DNA from: Cyclobacteriaceae bacterium
GTDB taxonomy: Bacteria > Bacteroidota > Bacteroidia > Cytophagales > Cyclobacteriaceae
Direction of reading: 5' to 3'
Assembly: GCA_025455445.1 (NCBI GenBank)
Contig: JALOMN010000098.1
Location: 1-6,684 of the forward strand
Length of the DNA: 6,684 nt
Shown: positions 1 through 6,668 of the stretch, in pieces
Position numbering within the stretch: the stretch's first letter is position 1
Layout of the letters: the number at the start of each line of letters is the position of its first letter
Program-made: the position numbers and the translations under genes
The notes under the pieces: model-generated
Databases searched by the model: none
Seen by the model: only the letters and a program-made list of their open reading frames with translations
What the model was told of the DNA's origin: nothing

Positions 1-294
1 CGTGTGGCTATTGCCAGGGCAATTCTGAAAAACCCAACAATACTTGTACTCGATGAAGCAACGAGTTCATTGGATGCCAAATCCGAAAAGCTGGTTCAAG
101 ACGCTCTCGATAAGCTGATGGAAAACAGAACCACCGTAGTAATTGCTCATCGCCTCAGCACCATACGAAAAGTAGATCGCATATTGGTGATTAAAGAGGG
201 TGCAATTGTAGAGTCAGGCACGCATCAGGAACTTGCTATCCTGGATAACGGTATTTATAGTAACTTGCTAAAGCTACAACTAGAGTTGCACTGA
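1..294 (+). CDS. ABC exporter ATP-binding protein, C-terminal fragment (5' end outside window)
   Basis: This is the last ~97 residues of an ABC transporter nucleotide-binding domain, which hydrolyses ATP on the cytoplasmic face of the inner membrane to drive export. The reading frame is open from base 1, so the GTG at base 4 is not the real start. The visible part begins just after the (missing) LSGGQ signature with RVAIARAIL. It continues through Walker B (TILVLDE, residues 13-19 of the fragment), the D-loop SSLD (22-25) and the H-loop histidine in IAHRLS (His50). It ends with the usual [21 protein letters not shown] segment and a short helical tail. This pattern is typical of MsbA-like exporters that carry membrane and ATPase domains on one chain, but the membrane part is not visible and the substrate cannot be told. 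The TGA stop is one base before the next ATG, so it is probably cotranscribed and translationally coupled with the Fur-like regulator. Confidence 0.93.
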   Translation, partial: RVAIARAILKNPTILVLDEATSSLDAKSEKLVQDALDKLMENRTTVVIAHRLSTIRKVDRILVIKEGAIVESGTHQELAILDNGIYSNLLKLQLELH

Positions 295-295
295 T

Positions 296-712
296 ATGCA
301 AAGGCAGGAAAGTCAGATACTAAAGGATTTTGAATTAAGAACCACCACCAGTCGTTCAGACATCTTAAAACTTTTTATCAAAAGACCTTTTGCGTTATCG
401 TACTCTGATATTGAAAAGGAAGTGGCTGCGGCATACGACAGGGTTACGGTGTATCGCACACTTAAAACCTTTCTTGACAAGGGTGTGATACACAAAGTAT
501 TGGATGATGAGGGCGGTTTAAAATATGCACTTTGCAAAGAGCTATGCACGAGTCATGACCACCATCACGAACATGTTCATTTTAAATGTGATTCGTGTGG
601 GCAAACCTCCTGTTTGGATGATGCAACCATACCAGCCATTTCTTTACCACCAGGTTTTAAACCCCGCGAAGTGAATTTGCTTATCCAGGGGAAATGTAAT
701 AAATGCAAATAG
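296..712 (+). CDS. Fur-superfamily metal-responsive transcriptional regulator
   Basis: This 138-residue cytoplasmic DNA-binding protein belongs to the Fur/Zur/PerR superfamily, whose members repress target genes when loaded with a metal ion. A winged helix covers residues ~15-80, with the recognition helix in YDRVTVYRTLKTFLDKGVI (47-65). The dimerisation and metal-binding half follows: a cluster of six histidines between residues 87 and 95 (HDHHHEHVH), then CxxC pairs at Cys98/Cys101 and Cys134/Cys137 that would form the structural zinc site. The length is normal for the family. The ATG is the only methionine codon in the frame and lies one base after the preceding stop. Which metal it senses cannot be read from sequence. 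The C-terminal pattern (LPPGF, then GKCNKC) reminds me of Zur-like Bacteroidota members, but Fur or a manganese sensor is possible. The next gene is a TerC-type metal-homeostasis protein, a plausible target. Confidence 0.93.
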   Translation: MQRQESQILKDFELRTTTSRSDILKLFIKRPFALSYSDIEKEVAAAYDRVTVYRTLKTFLDKGVIHKVLDDEGGLKYALCKELCTSHDHHHEHVHFKCDSCGQTSCLDDATIPAISLPPGFKPREVNLLIQGKCNKCK

Positions 713-747
713 TTAATTTTTGAAAGTCACAATTCCTAGACACCTGC

Positions 748-777
748 GCTTACAATTCGAATTTATTTGTAGCTTTG
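748..777 (+). promoter_or_regulatory. Candidate promoter -7 element overlapped by an inverted repeat, upstream of the TerC gene
   Basis: TAGCTTTG at 770-777 matches the Bacteroidota -7 consensus TAnnTTTG exactly. No good TTTG -33 element is seen at the usual 19-21 base spacing. An imperfect inverted repeat covers it: TACAA at 751-755 pairs with TTGTA at 767-771, and GC at 748-749 pairs with GC at 772-773 if T750 is bulged. Inside it lies the 10-base perfect palindrome AATTCGAATT (754-763). A dyad overlapping the -7 region is a common position for a repressor operator, but no known box is recognised here. A start of transcription just downstream (~784) would favour the ATG codons at 821-842 as TerC start. 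The rest of the 713-838 spacer shows nothing else. Confidence 0.4.
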
Positions 778-838
778 GCGCTTATATCAATTTAAATACT
801 TGGGTACACTAGCCTTTTCAATGCTCCCGATAAAAGGG

Positions 839-1849
839 ATGATGCTCTTCACGATTCTGGGCATTGATGTGAAAGATGAGTCTTTCCTTTATGGTGTTTT
901 TGGCACAGTAATCCTCGTTTTCCTGCTTCTTGATTTAGGGGTTTTTAATAAAAGCGCACACCGCATTTCTACCAAATCGGCTCTCTATCAATCTATCTTT
1001 TGGGTTGTTATAAGCACGATTTTCGGCTACCTCATCTATGCATTTGACAAGGACAGTGGTGGAGCTGACGGAGCATTTGAATATTTCTCGGCCTACCTTA
1101 CTGAATATGCATTATCCGTTGATAATATTTTCGTCATACTGCTCATCTTGAAATTCTTTAAAGTAAAAGAGGAGTATTTTCATAAAGTCCTGTTTTGGGG
1201 AATTTTAGGAGCAGTCTTTTTCAGGGGTATTTTTATTTTCGTTGGCGCTATTTTAATCCACAAGTTTCATTGGATTTTATACATTTTTGGAGTGTTCTTA
1301 ATCTACTCCGGAATTAAAATCTATTTCGAAGATGATGATCAGAAAATTGATCCCGAGAAAAACCCGATATTAAAATTCTGTCGCAAGTACCTGCCCATCA
1401 CCAAAGATGAAATGGGTGGAAAATTCCTTGTAAGGGTGGATGGAAAATTAATGTTTACACCACTATTTCTGGTAATTATTTTAATTGAAACTACCGACTT
1501 GATTTTTGCAGTGGATTCAATACCTGCTGCGTTTGCAATCACAACCAATGAGTTTATAATTTATACTTCCAACATTTTTGCGGTGATGGGATTACGCGCC
1601 ATGTTTTTCCTTTTGTCAGGCATCATCGACAAGTTTTATCTTTTGCAGAAGGGGCTTTCTGTAATCTTATTCTTTATTGGCGCCAAAATGCTTTTGGAAA
1701 TGGGTAAAGGGTATGATTTCCTGCCGGATGTGTTGACTGACATTCCACCGACATTATCATTCGTAATCATTCTCGTAACTCTAACGCTTTCAATTGTGTT
1801 TTCGATTATCATTCCAAGAAAGGCGAAAGAGTCAGATGAATTGAAGTAA
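839..1849 (+). CDS. TerC/Alx-family metal-homeostasis integral membrane protein
   Basis: This polytopic inner-membrane protein of the TerC family has members (E. coli Alx, Bacillus TerC paralogues) tied to manganese efflux and, in other settings, to tellurite resistance. Numbered from the ATG at 839 (336 residues), it has about eight or nine hydrophobic helices. They lie near residues 15-34, 49-68, 89-107, 115-140, 144-162, 205-230, 240-262, 268-288 and 305-325. Family motifs are present: LLDLGVFN (30-37), EYALSVDNIFV (89-99), FRG (128-130), ETTDLIFAVDSIPA (217-230) and NIFAVMGLRAMFF (245-257). The acidic residues inside the membrane are the likely metal ligands. A charged loop (EDDDQKIDPEK) lies near 164-174. 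The start is uncertain. The frame opens at a TTG at 800, with ATGs at 821, 839 and 842; I chose 839 because the extra upstream residues look unlike family N-termini. It may be controlled by the Fur-like protein encoded just upstream. Confidence 0.92.
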   Translation: MMLFTILGIDVKDESFLYGVFGTVILVFLLLDLGVFNKSAHRISTKSALYQSIFWVVISTIFGYLIYAFDKDSGGADGAFEYFSAYLTEYALSVDNIFVILLILKFFKVKEEYFHKVLFWGILGAVFFRGIFIFVGAILIHKFHWILYIFGVFLIYSGIKIYFEDDDQKIDPEKNPILKFCRKYLPITKDEMGGKFLVRVDGKLMFTPLFLVIILIETTDLIFAVDSIPAAFAITTNEFIIYTSNIFAVMGLRAMFFLLSGIIDKFYLLQKGLSVILFFIGAKMLLEMGKGYDFLPDVLTDIPPTLSFVIILVTLTLSIVFSIIIPRKAKESDELK

Positions 1850-1851
1850 CA

Positions 1852-1871
1852 AGATGCGCGCTAAGGCATCT
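1852..1871. terminator. Weak hairpin in the convergent gap between the TerC and LETM1-like genes
   Basis: AGATGC (1852-1857) and GCATCT (1866-1871) form a 6-bp stem around an 8-base loop. It sits directly after the TerC stop and overlaps the last codons and TAG stop of the opposing gene. Its position between convergent genes suggests a shared transcription end. The stem is short and no T-run follows on either strand, so it is at best a weak terminator. Confidence 0.2.
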
Positions 1872-3123
1872 CTGTGAAGAAATCCTGAGGGAGAATTTTC
1901 ATAAGCATAGGCAAGGTAAGAAATCGCTGAGGAAGCGAGATAATTACAAAGGTGGGCATCGTTTTCAATACGACAATTAATAGATGCTGCATGTGATTTT
2001 TTTCATCCTCAGTCAGCTCCTGAGACTTTGCTTTATTGATCAGCGCCATTAATTCTTCGCTTTCCTGCACTTCACGTTGTAACCTGCCTTTATAGGAATT
2101 GGTAACGCGCCTCAGGCGTCTTATAAAGCTTTCACTTACCTGGCTATAATCCTGTTTGTTCTGCAATGAATTAAGTTGTTCCCAGTGCTCGAGCACAAAG
2201 CCTTCAATGGCCATCAGGCTGTTCTCCAGGTCTTCATCATTAAAGCCCAGATGCATATTCATCTTTTTAAGAAAATCCAATTCAGACTGCTCCACACGCT
2301 TATCAGCCCAAATCGTAAGAATGGCTATTTCTAAAAAGTATTTTTTTAATATCCATGAATTATTGGTTGGCAGGTTTAAGTCATCCAGAGAAATACCTTC
2401 TTCAAAAAGTTTCCTTGCTTCTTTTTTCTTTTCATTGTTTAGATCAGCTCCCTGCAGAAAGTAATCCATCAACCTTCTTTCTTCATACTCCACATTGGTA
2501 TTGGCGTGAGAGGCACAGGCAATTACTTTTACCACTGAAAAGCGTAACTCTTCTCTTTCGAACTTAAAAAAATCGGACACTATGCGGTCTGCATTTGTGT
2601 GTATCCATTGACCAAATATGTATACATCAAGAAATAACAGACTATTGTGAAAGAAACTTGTCCAGAAATTCATTTTCACATCACTGGAATGTTCAATTCT
2701 CTTGTCAAGAATCTTTTCAGCTAATTCAAGAGGAGTTTTCTTTCTGCCAAATAATGTTTTTGAAGGTGTGGCAAGTTCAGGAAAAATATTATTGTAAAAG
2801 TTGCCTATGTTTTCAATCGTCTTATAAATGATGTTACCAAGCTCGTCAGGGTTTTTGATTTCCTTATCATGAAAAAGTAATGAACTACTGATCAGACTTT
2901 CTGCCAACAGGATTTTCATTCTGGCTTTTTCGTCCCACTGTTGTACGCTGGGATGATGAATATCACCTACGGGCTGACCATACATTAACCCTGTGGGTTG
3001 GATTACACGATAGAGCGACTGCTCAGGATGATTTGATTTTTTAGTTCCTTCATGAATATCCTTCAACAACTCCTTACGGAATTCTAAATACTCTTTTAAC
3101 CACCCTTTTTCACCAGGATTCAT
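1861..3123 (-). CDS. LETM1-related protein with a TerB-like helical domain (LETM1-related biofilm-associated type)
   Basis: This 420-residue, mostly alpha-helical protein has no signal peptide. Three regions can be seen. The N-terminal part (1-190) begins MNPGEKGWLKEYL and contains a hydrophobic stretch, SLLFLDVYIFGQWI (161-174). The middle (~195-320) has paired acidic helices resembling TerB: ACASHANTNVEYEERRLMDYF, whose start I place near 202, and ILTIWADKRVEQSELDFL (268-285), with the 'A-D-x-x-V-x-x-x-E' spacing typical of that fold. The C-terminus (~335-415) has a basic helix and then a hydrophobic, proline-punctuated tail, LKTMPTFVIISLPQRFLTLP (386-405), followed by MLMKILPQDFF (406-416). 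This matches the style of the ribosome-binding region of LETM1, the mitochondrial inner-membrane ion-exchange protein. I recall Bacteroidota proteins of this length and layout being named 'LETM1-related biofilm-associated', but the molecular function is unknown. It follows purE after 54 bases and converges on the TerC gene with an 11-base gap. The ATG start fits the family-like MNP opening. Confidence 0.8.
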   Translation of the reverse strand: MNPGEKGWLKEYLEFRKELLKDIHEGTKKSNHPEQSLYRVIQPTGLMYGQPVGDIHHPSVQQWDEKARMKILLAESLISSSLLFHDKEIKNPDELGNIIYKTIENIGNFYNNIFPELATPSKTLFGRKKTPLELAEKILDKRIEHSSDVKMNFWTSFFHNSLLFLDVYIFGQWIHTNADRIVSDFFKFEREELRFSVVKVIACASHANTNVEYEERRLMDYFLQGADLNNEKKKEARKLFEEGISLDDLNLPTNNSWILKKYFLEIAILTIWADKRVEQSELDFLKKMNMHLGFNDEDLENSLMAIEGFVLEHWEQLNSLQNKQDYSQVSESFIRRLRRVTNSYKGRLQREVQESEELMALINKAKSQELTEDEKNHMQHLLIVVLKTMPTFVIISLPQRFLTLPMLMKILPQDFFTEMP

Positions 3124-3177
3124 GCGCTATGATTTTGGCAAAATGAAAATACAGGTTTTTCCCAACCAACCAATTTT
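3124..3177 (-). other. Spacer between purE and the LETM1-like gene
   Basis: This short spacer holds three tandem copies of TTGG on the minus strand (3162-3173) a few bases after the purE stop. A small hairpin follows, with GGTT and AACC arms at 3164-3167 and 3154-3157. An ATTTT/AAAAT inverted repeat (3132-3136 and 3140-3144) lies just before the LETM1-like ATG. A TCATTTTG sequence (3139-3146, minus) differs from the TAnnTTTG -7 consensus only at the second base and has a TTG about 20 bases upstream. The downstream gene may therefore have its own weak promoter, but read-through from purE is equally possible. Confidence 0.25.
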
Positions 3178-3690
3178 TTATTCTATGGCTTTCCACCCTT
3201 TCCGTTCAATTGACTTATAAGAGGCTTCAACCTTTTTGCGGAGGGTTACTTTAAAGGCATCCAGTTTTTTCGCAATCGCTTTATTTTCGCTTCCCAGCAC
3301 TTGTGCGGCAAGGATACCGGCATTCCGCGCACCATTCAGTGCAACGGTTGCTACGGGAACTCCGGAAGGCATTTGTAAAATAGATAAAACAGAATCCCAC
3401 CCGTCAATGCTATTGGATGATTTTATGGGCACTCCAATAACGGGTAATGAAGTAAGTGAAGCAACCATGCCTGGCAAATGAGCGGCACCTCCGGCACCGG
3501 CAACAATTACCTTAAGCCCACGTTTTCGTGCGCTGGTTGCATATTCTACCATCCGCTGAGGCGTGCGATGTGCCGAAACCACCGTAACTTCAAAAGGGAT
3601 ATTCATTTCTTCAAGAAATACTGCAGCCTCTTTCATGATTTTTAAATCTGATTGACTGCCCATGATGATTCCAATAACGGGTTTGCTCAT
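3178..3690 (-). CDS. purE: N5-carboxyaminoimidazole ribonucleotide mutase PurE (class I)
   Basis: PurE moves the carboxyl group of N5-CAIR to carbon 4, giving CAIR, in de novo purine synthesis; it is cytoplasmic and usually octameric. The 170-residue protein is close to the usual bacterial length. The phosphate- and nucleotide-binding MGSQSD (10-15), the catalytic-loop SAHRTP with His41 (39-44), and [11 protein letters not shown] with His71 (65-75) are all intact. [21 protein letters not shown] and [12 protein letters not shown] (119-130) also match the class I (bacterial, PurK-dependent) form rather than the class II AIR carboxylase. Its ATG overlaps the purK TGA by four bases (ATGA), so the two are translationally coupled. 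The last ~35 residues form a basic helical tail ending ERKGWKAIE. Confidence 0.98.
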   Translation of the reverse strand: MSKPVIGIIMGSQSDLKIMKEAAVFLEEMNIPFEVTVVSAHRTPQRMVEYATSARKRGLKVIVAGAGGAAHLPGMVASLTSLPVIGVPIKSSNSIDGWDSVLSILQMPSGVPVATVALNGARNAGILAAQVLGSENKAIAKKLDAFKVTLRKKVEASYKSIERKGWKAIE

Positions 3691-4826
3691 GCTTTTACTT
3701 TCAATGTTTGTTTAACAAAGGTCGCCTTCTTTTTTAGACTTTCCAGATCGGTATCAACAATGGTAACATGCCCCATTTTGCGAAATGGTTTCGTAAGCTT
3801 TTTTCCGTAGAGGTGCACATGTACCCCTTTAAGTGCAAGCACCTCTTCCAGTCCTTCATAGCGGGCTATTCCACTATACCCATCTTCGCCTAACAGATTC
3901 ACCATTGCACTAGGGGTAATCGCGGAAGTATCGCCTAAAGGCAAGCCCAATATGGCGCGCAGATGTTGCTCATATTGCGAAGTAATATTTGCCTCAATTG
4001 TTTGATGTCCGCTGTTATGAGGCCGAGGAGCTATTTCATTCACTAATACATCATCCTGCTGTGTAACAAACATTTCAACAGCCAGAAGTCCTACCATGTC
4101 AAGAGAATCGATGATTTGTTCGGCAATTTGTTTTGCTTTTAAAGCAACGGAGTCACTGATATGTGCAGGGGCAAAAAGATATTCAACCAGATTGGCCTCA
4201 GGATGGAAAACCATTTCTACCGCAGGATAAGCAGCGACTTCACCTTTCTCATTTCTTGCAACAATAACAGATATTTCAGTCTTAAAGTCGATAAGTTTTT
4301 CTAAAAGTCCGGGGGCATCAAAGGCTTTGTTTAGATCGTCTTTCGAACGAAGTATCTGCACACCACGGCCATCATAACCTTCTTTACCTAATTTATTTAC
4401 TGCGGGTAAAAAGTGTTCTTGTTGTAACACCTCTGCTTTGCTTTCAGTTAAAATAAATTCGGCAGTAGGAATTTTGTGCTCTTGATAAAACTGCTTTTGC
4501 TTTCGCTTGTCTTGAATGAGTTCAATAATTTCAGGTTGAGGAAATACCTTTTTACCAATTTTTACTAAATCAGAAAGTGCCTTGGTGTTTACATTCTCAA
4601 TTTCGATAGTAATCAGATCGCAAAGTTTACCAAAGTTCCACACCGTATTGTAATCGGTAAGTTTACCGCATGTAAATGGTGCCATTTGATTGCAAGGCGC
4701 GTGGCTATCAGGGTCTAGAACAGAAAAATTTATGTTCAAATCAATGCCAGACTGAATGAGCATGCGACCTAATTGTCCACCCCCTAAAATGCCAACCGTA
4801 TAGTTTTGATAAAAAGTTTCATTCAT
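3687..4826 (-). CDS. purK: 5-(carboxyamino)imidazole ribonucleotide synthase PurK
   Basis: PurK is an ATP-grasp enzyme that carboxylates AIR with bicarbonate and ATP to give N5-CAIR, the substrate of PurE encoded next. The 379-residue protein shows the N-terminal nucleotide fold with [13 protein letters not shown] (11-23). QDKRKQKQF (105-113) opens the ATP-grasp part. The ATP-binding loop [13 protein letters not shown] spans 143-155, with Lys145 as the probable ATP ligand. [19 protein letters not shown] (251-269) supplies the magnesium-binding glutamates, and HNSGH (270-274) follows. RKMGHVT (349-355) lies in the C-terminal domain that covers the active site. Nothing essential appears to be missing. 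The start is the ATG at 4826, 15 bases after the upstream lipoprotein stop, with no Shine-Dalgarno sequence. Those 15 bases leave little room for a separate promoter, which suggests cotranscription with the lipoprotein gene. Confidence 0.97.
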   Translation of the reverse strand: MNETFYQNYTVGILGGGQLGRMLIQSGIDLNINFSVLDPDSHAPCNQMAPFTCGKLTDYNTVWNFGKLCDLITIEIENVNTKALSDLVKIGKKVFPQPEIIELIQDKRKQKQFYQEHKIPTAEFILTESKAEVLQQEHFLPAVNKLGKEGYDGRGVQILRSKDDLNKAFDAPGLLEKLIDFKTEISVIVARNEKGEVAAYPAVEMVFHPEANLVEYLFAPAHISDSVALKAKQIAEQIIDSLDMVGLLAVEMFVTQQDDVLVNEIAPRPHNSGHQTIEANITSQYEQHLRAILGLPLGDTSAITPSAMVNLLGEDGYSGIARYEGLEEVLALKGVHVHLYGKKLTKPFRKMGHVTIVDTDLESLKKKATFVKQTLKVKA

Positions 4827-4841
4827 TGTATGACAAAGTAA

Positions 4842-6668
4842 TCAATTATCCTGCAGACGAACGTTAAGAATTTTGTCTCCCACTTGAATTTTATGCACAA
4901 CTTCCATGCCCTCGGTCACATTTGCAAAAAGCGTATAACGCCCATCGAGATGCGGTGTGGGTGAGTGGGTAACAAACCATTGTGTTCCCTCAGTGTCTTT
5001 GCCTGCCGATGCCATGCCTACACTTCCATCGTTATAACGATTCAATGAAAACTCCGAACGAATGGAGTATGGCTCACTTCCATAACCATCCCCGCGGTTG
5101 CAACCGGTTTGAATTACAAAGTTAGGCACCATGCGATGAACATACTTTTCGTCAAAATATTTTTGATTAAGCAAGGAAACAAAGTTTGCCACTGTGCCGG
5201 GAGCATCTTCTACAAACAATTCAAGTGAAAAATCACCTTGGGTGGTGGTAACTTTTACCTTCTGATTTTTGTGTATGGCTTTTACCAATTGCCAATCAAT
5301 TGGGTGGTTATATTCGTTTTTTGGTGCAGCAGGTTTTTCCTTTCCCTCAAAATAGGCAATCGCTTCTTCCAGGGGCTGAATTGCTTCATAATCTCTTGGC
5401 AAGGTCAACTTCTTTTTTACGGTATACAGAAAAGAGAAATCCTTAATCACTGATTTATAATTAAAAGAAGTGTCGGCAAGAATTGAGGCTACAATGCCTA
5501 TAACTCCGGCATCGCCATTGAGGAGAGCTTCTTTATACATTGTGGCAAACTCAGTGCGATATAATTCTATGCTATTTTTTTTTGTTCGATTGATAGTGGT
5601 GATAGCAGTGGCTGCAGTTGTTTTAATTACCGGTTCAGTCGATTGTATCAATTGATCAAAAAGAAAAGCTCTGGAGTTTTCATCGTCAGAAAGTGCTGAC
5701 AACAAACCAGCACGGTGATATACATTGGTGGATTGTTGATATTCCTTTTTAATCTCATCAGATAATGCAGGATTTTGTATCAGGAGTTTTTGATAAAGGG
5801 TGGTTTGCAGGCGGAAATTTTTTGCCGACCTGGCAACATGAAGTGCTTCATCTGTTTTTGCGAAATCATTCTTTAATGCCTCAGCCGTTGCGATAGCAAC
5901 TTGTTCATTCTCATCTTTAAGTGCGAGTAAAATCAGGGCATCTTCATCAGGGGTTGCTTTTGCTGCAACAATGCGTGCGGCATTCACGCGCACTCGATAA
6001 TCATGTTCTTCTGATAAGATTTTCTTTAAAACAGGCAAACAAATAGTGAAATCCAATTTACGCAAGGCGGCAGTAGCGGCCATTCTTACCTGTGCGTCAG
6101 CGTCAGAACCAGCCACACGAATGAGTTCTTCGGCAGGAATTTTTTTAAGATCAAGAGCACGATTAAAAAAGTGAGCTGCTCCTAATCGGGTAGAAGCAGA
6201 ATATTCAGGGGCAAGAAAACGTGTGGCACGCTCTGCCATTTGTTCATTCGCAATACCGCGCATACCGGCAAAGTAAAATCCCCAGGCCAACCCGCTTTGT
6301 TGTATAGAATCTTTTGGATTAAAATTAAGTAGTGTGTTTATATCTCTTGCGGCATTCATAGCTGCATAGCCACCCGTTTGCCCCAGCGCAAAAGCCGCAT
6401 TTATACGAGCCTGCAGGTAAGGATCTTCCAGCAAGGTGGTGCCTAGCTGTAATGAGGCAATAGAATCCTGCACACTGGCCAGTGCCAGGGCTGCTTCTGC
6501 GCGATAAATAGGATTCTTATCCAGCAGGAATAAAATAAGACTATCCGTTTTGCGCCTGTCTTGCAGCGAATAAATAGTGATTAGATTGTTGTCAGAGAAT
6601 TTATTTGGCTCATTAAAAGCACAGCCGGATAGAAATAGGAGAATGGTTAACCAGAAAACAATTTTCAT
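4842..6668 (-). CDS. Lipoprotein with HEAT-like repeats and a C-terminal cyclophilin peptidyl-prolyl isomerase domain
   Basis: This predicted lipid-anchored envelope protein of 608 residues probably helps fold or assemble exported proteins by proline isomerisation. The N-terminus is a clear lipoprotein signal, a hydrophobic stretch ending LSGC with the lipidated cysteine at residue 16. Residues ~45-440 are alanine-rich helical repeats of HEAT type, for example YRAEAALALASVQDS (55-69), LQARINAAFALGQTGG (85-100), AQVRMAATAALRKL (192-205) and YRVRVNAARIVAA (224-236). Residues ~470-605 are a cyclophilin domain. VHRMVPNFVIQTG (510-522) keeps the Arg, Phe and Gln of the active site (R512, F517, Q520). 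MASAGKDTEGTQWFVT (552-567) and HLDGRYTLFANVTEG (573-587) also match. The tryptophan and histidine of human cyclophilin A at 121 and 126 are His573 and Tyr578 here, as in many bacterial members. The start is fixed by the signal sequence; only 16 bases lie upstream in the window, so the promoter is not visible. It heads the purK-purE group. Confidence 0.93.
   Translation of the reverse strand: MKIVFWLTILLFLSGCAFNEPNKFSDNNLITIYSLQDRRKTDSLILFLLDKNPIYRAEAALALASVQDSIASLQLGTTLLEDPYLQARINAAFALGQTGGYAAMNAARDINTLLNFNPKDSIQQSGLAWGFYFAGMRGIANEQMAERATRFLAPEYSASTRLGAAHFFNRALDLKKIPAEELIRVAGSDADAQVRMAATAALRKLDFTICLPVLKKILSEEHDYRVRVNAARIVAAKATPDEDALILLALKDENEQVAIATAEALKNDFAKTDEALHVARSAKNFRLQTTLYQKLLIQNPALSDEIKKEYQQSTNVYHRAGLLSALSDDENSRAFLFDQLIQSTEPVIKTTAATAITTINRTKKNSIELYRTEFATMYKEALLNGDAGVIGIVASILADTSFNYKSVIKDFSFLYTVKKKLTLPRDYEAIQPLEEAIAYFEGKEKPAAPKNEYNHPIDWQLVKAIHKNQKVKVTTTQGDFSLELFVEDAPGTVANFVSLLNQKYFDEKYVHRMVPNFVIQTGCNRGDGYGSEPYSIRSEFSLNRYNDGSVGMASAGKDTEGTQWFVTHSPTPHLDGRYTLFANVTEGMEVVHKIQVGDKILNVRLQDN
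5575..5583 (-). repeat. A9 homopolymer within the lipoprotein gene
   Basis: There are nine consecutive A residues on the coding strand, covering codons T362-K363-K364-N365 of the HEAT/cyclophilin lipoprotein. It is the longest single-base run I noticed in the window. The bases right after it (TAGCATAG) put a stop codon in both other frames: A10 reads AAA TAG, and A8 reads ATA GCA TAG. Slippage in either direction would end the protein near residue 365, before the cyclophilin domain. Confidence 0.9.

Noticed and set aside
313..549. Open frame of 78 codons on the minus strand inside the Fur-like gene
   Set aside because: It is antisense to a clear conserved gene, has no recognisable domain and has no upstream signals; it is a shadow frame.
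2341..2347. A7 run in the LETM1-like gene as a slippage or frameshift site
   Set aside because: It is shorter than the A9 tract, and the flanking codons do not place immediate stops in both alternative frames.
2156..2831. Several plus-strand open frames (2156-2464, 2355-2567, 2595-2831) opposite the LETM1-like gene
   Set aside because: They overlap each other, have low-complexity Ser/Cys/Phe-rich translations typical of antisense frames, and lie within one intact coding gene.
3162..3173. TTGG x3 tandem repeat (minus strand) as a G-quadruplex
   Set aside because: There are only three G-tracts of two to three G's; four are needed.
3139..3175. Possible promoter for the LETM1-like gene with TTG repeats and TCATTTTG
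   Set aside because: The key second base of TAnnTTTG is wrong, and the resulting leader would be only ~10 bases; noted in the spacer entry but not called as a promoter.
4827..4841. TTACTTTG before purK as a separate promoter
   Set aside because: It lacks the TA of the -7 consensus at the right spacing, and a start there would leave almost no leader; read-through from the lipoprotein gene is simpler.
5238..5655. Plus-strand open frames (5238-5453 and 5470-5655) opposite the lipoprotein gene, one with a hydrophobic stretch
   Set aside because: They are antisense to an intact gene whose protein shows clear domains; hydrophobic runs are expected in antisense of Lys/Asn/Glu-rich coding sequence.
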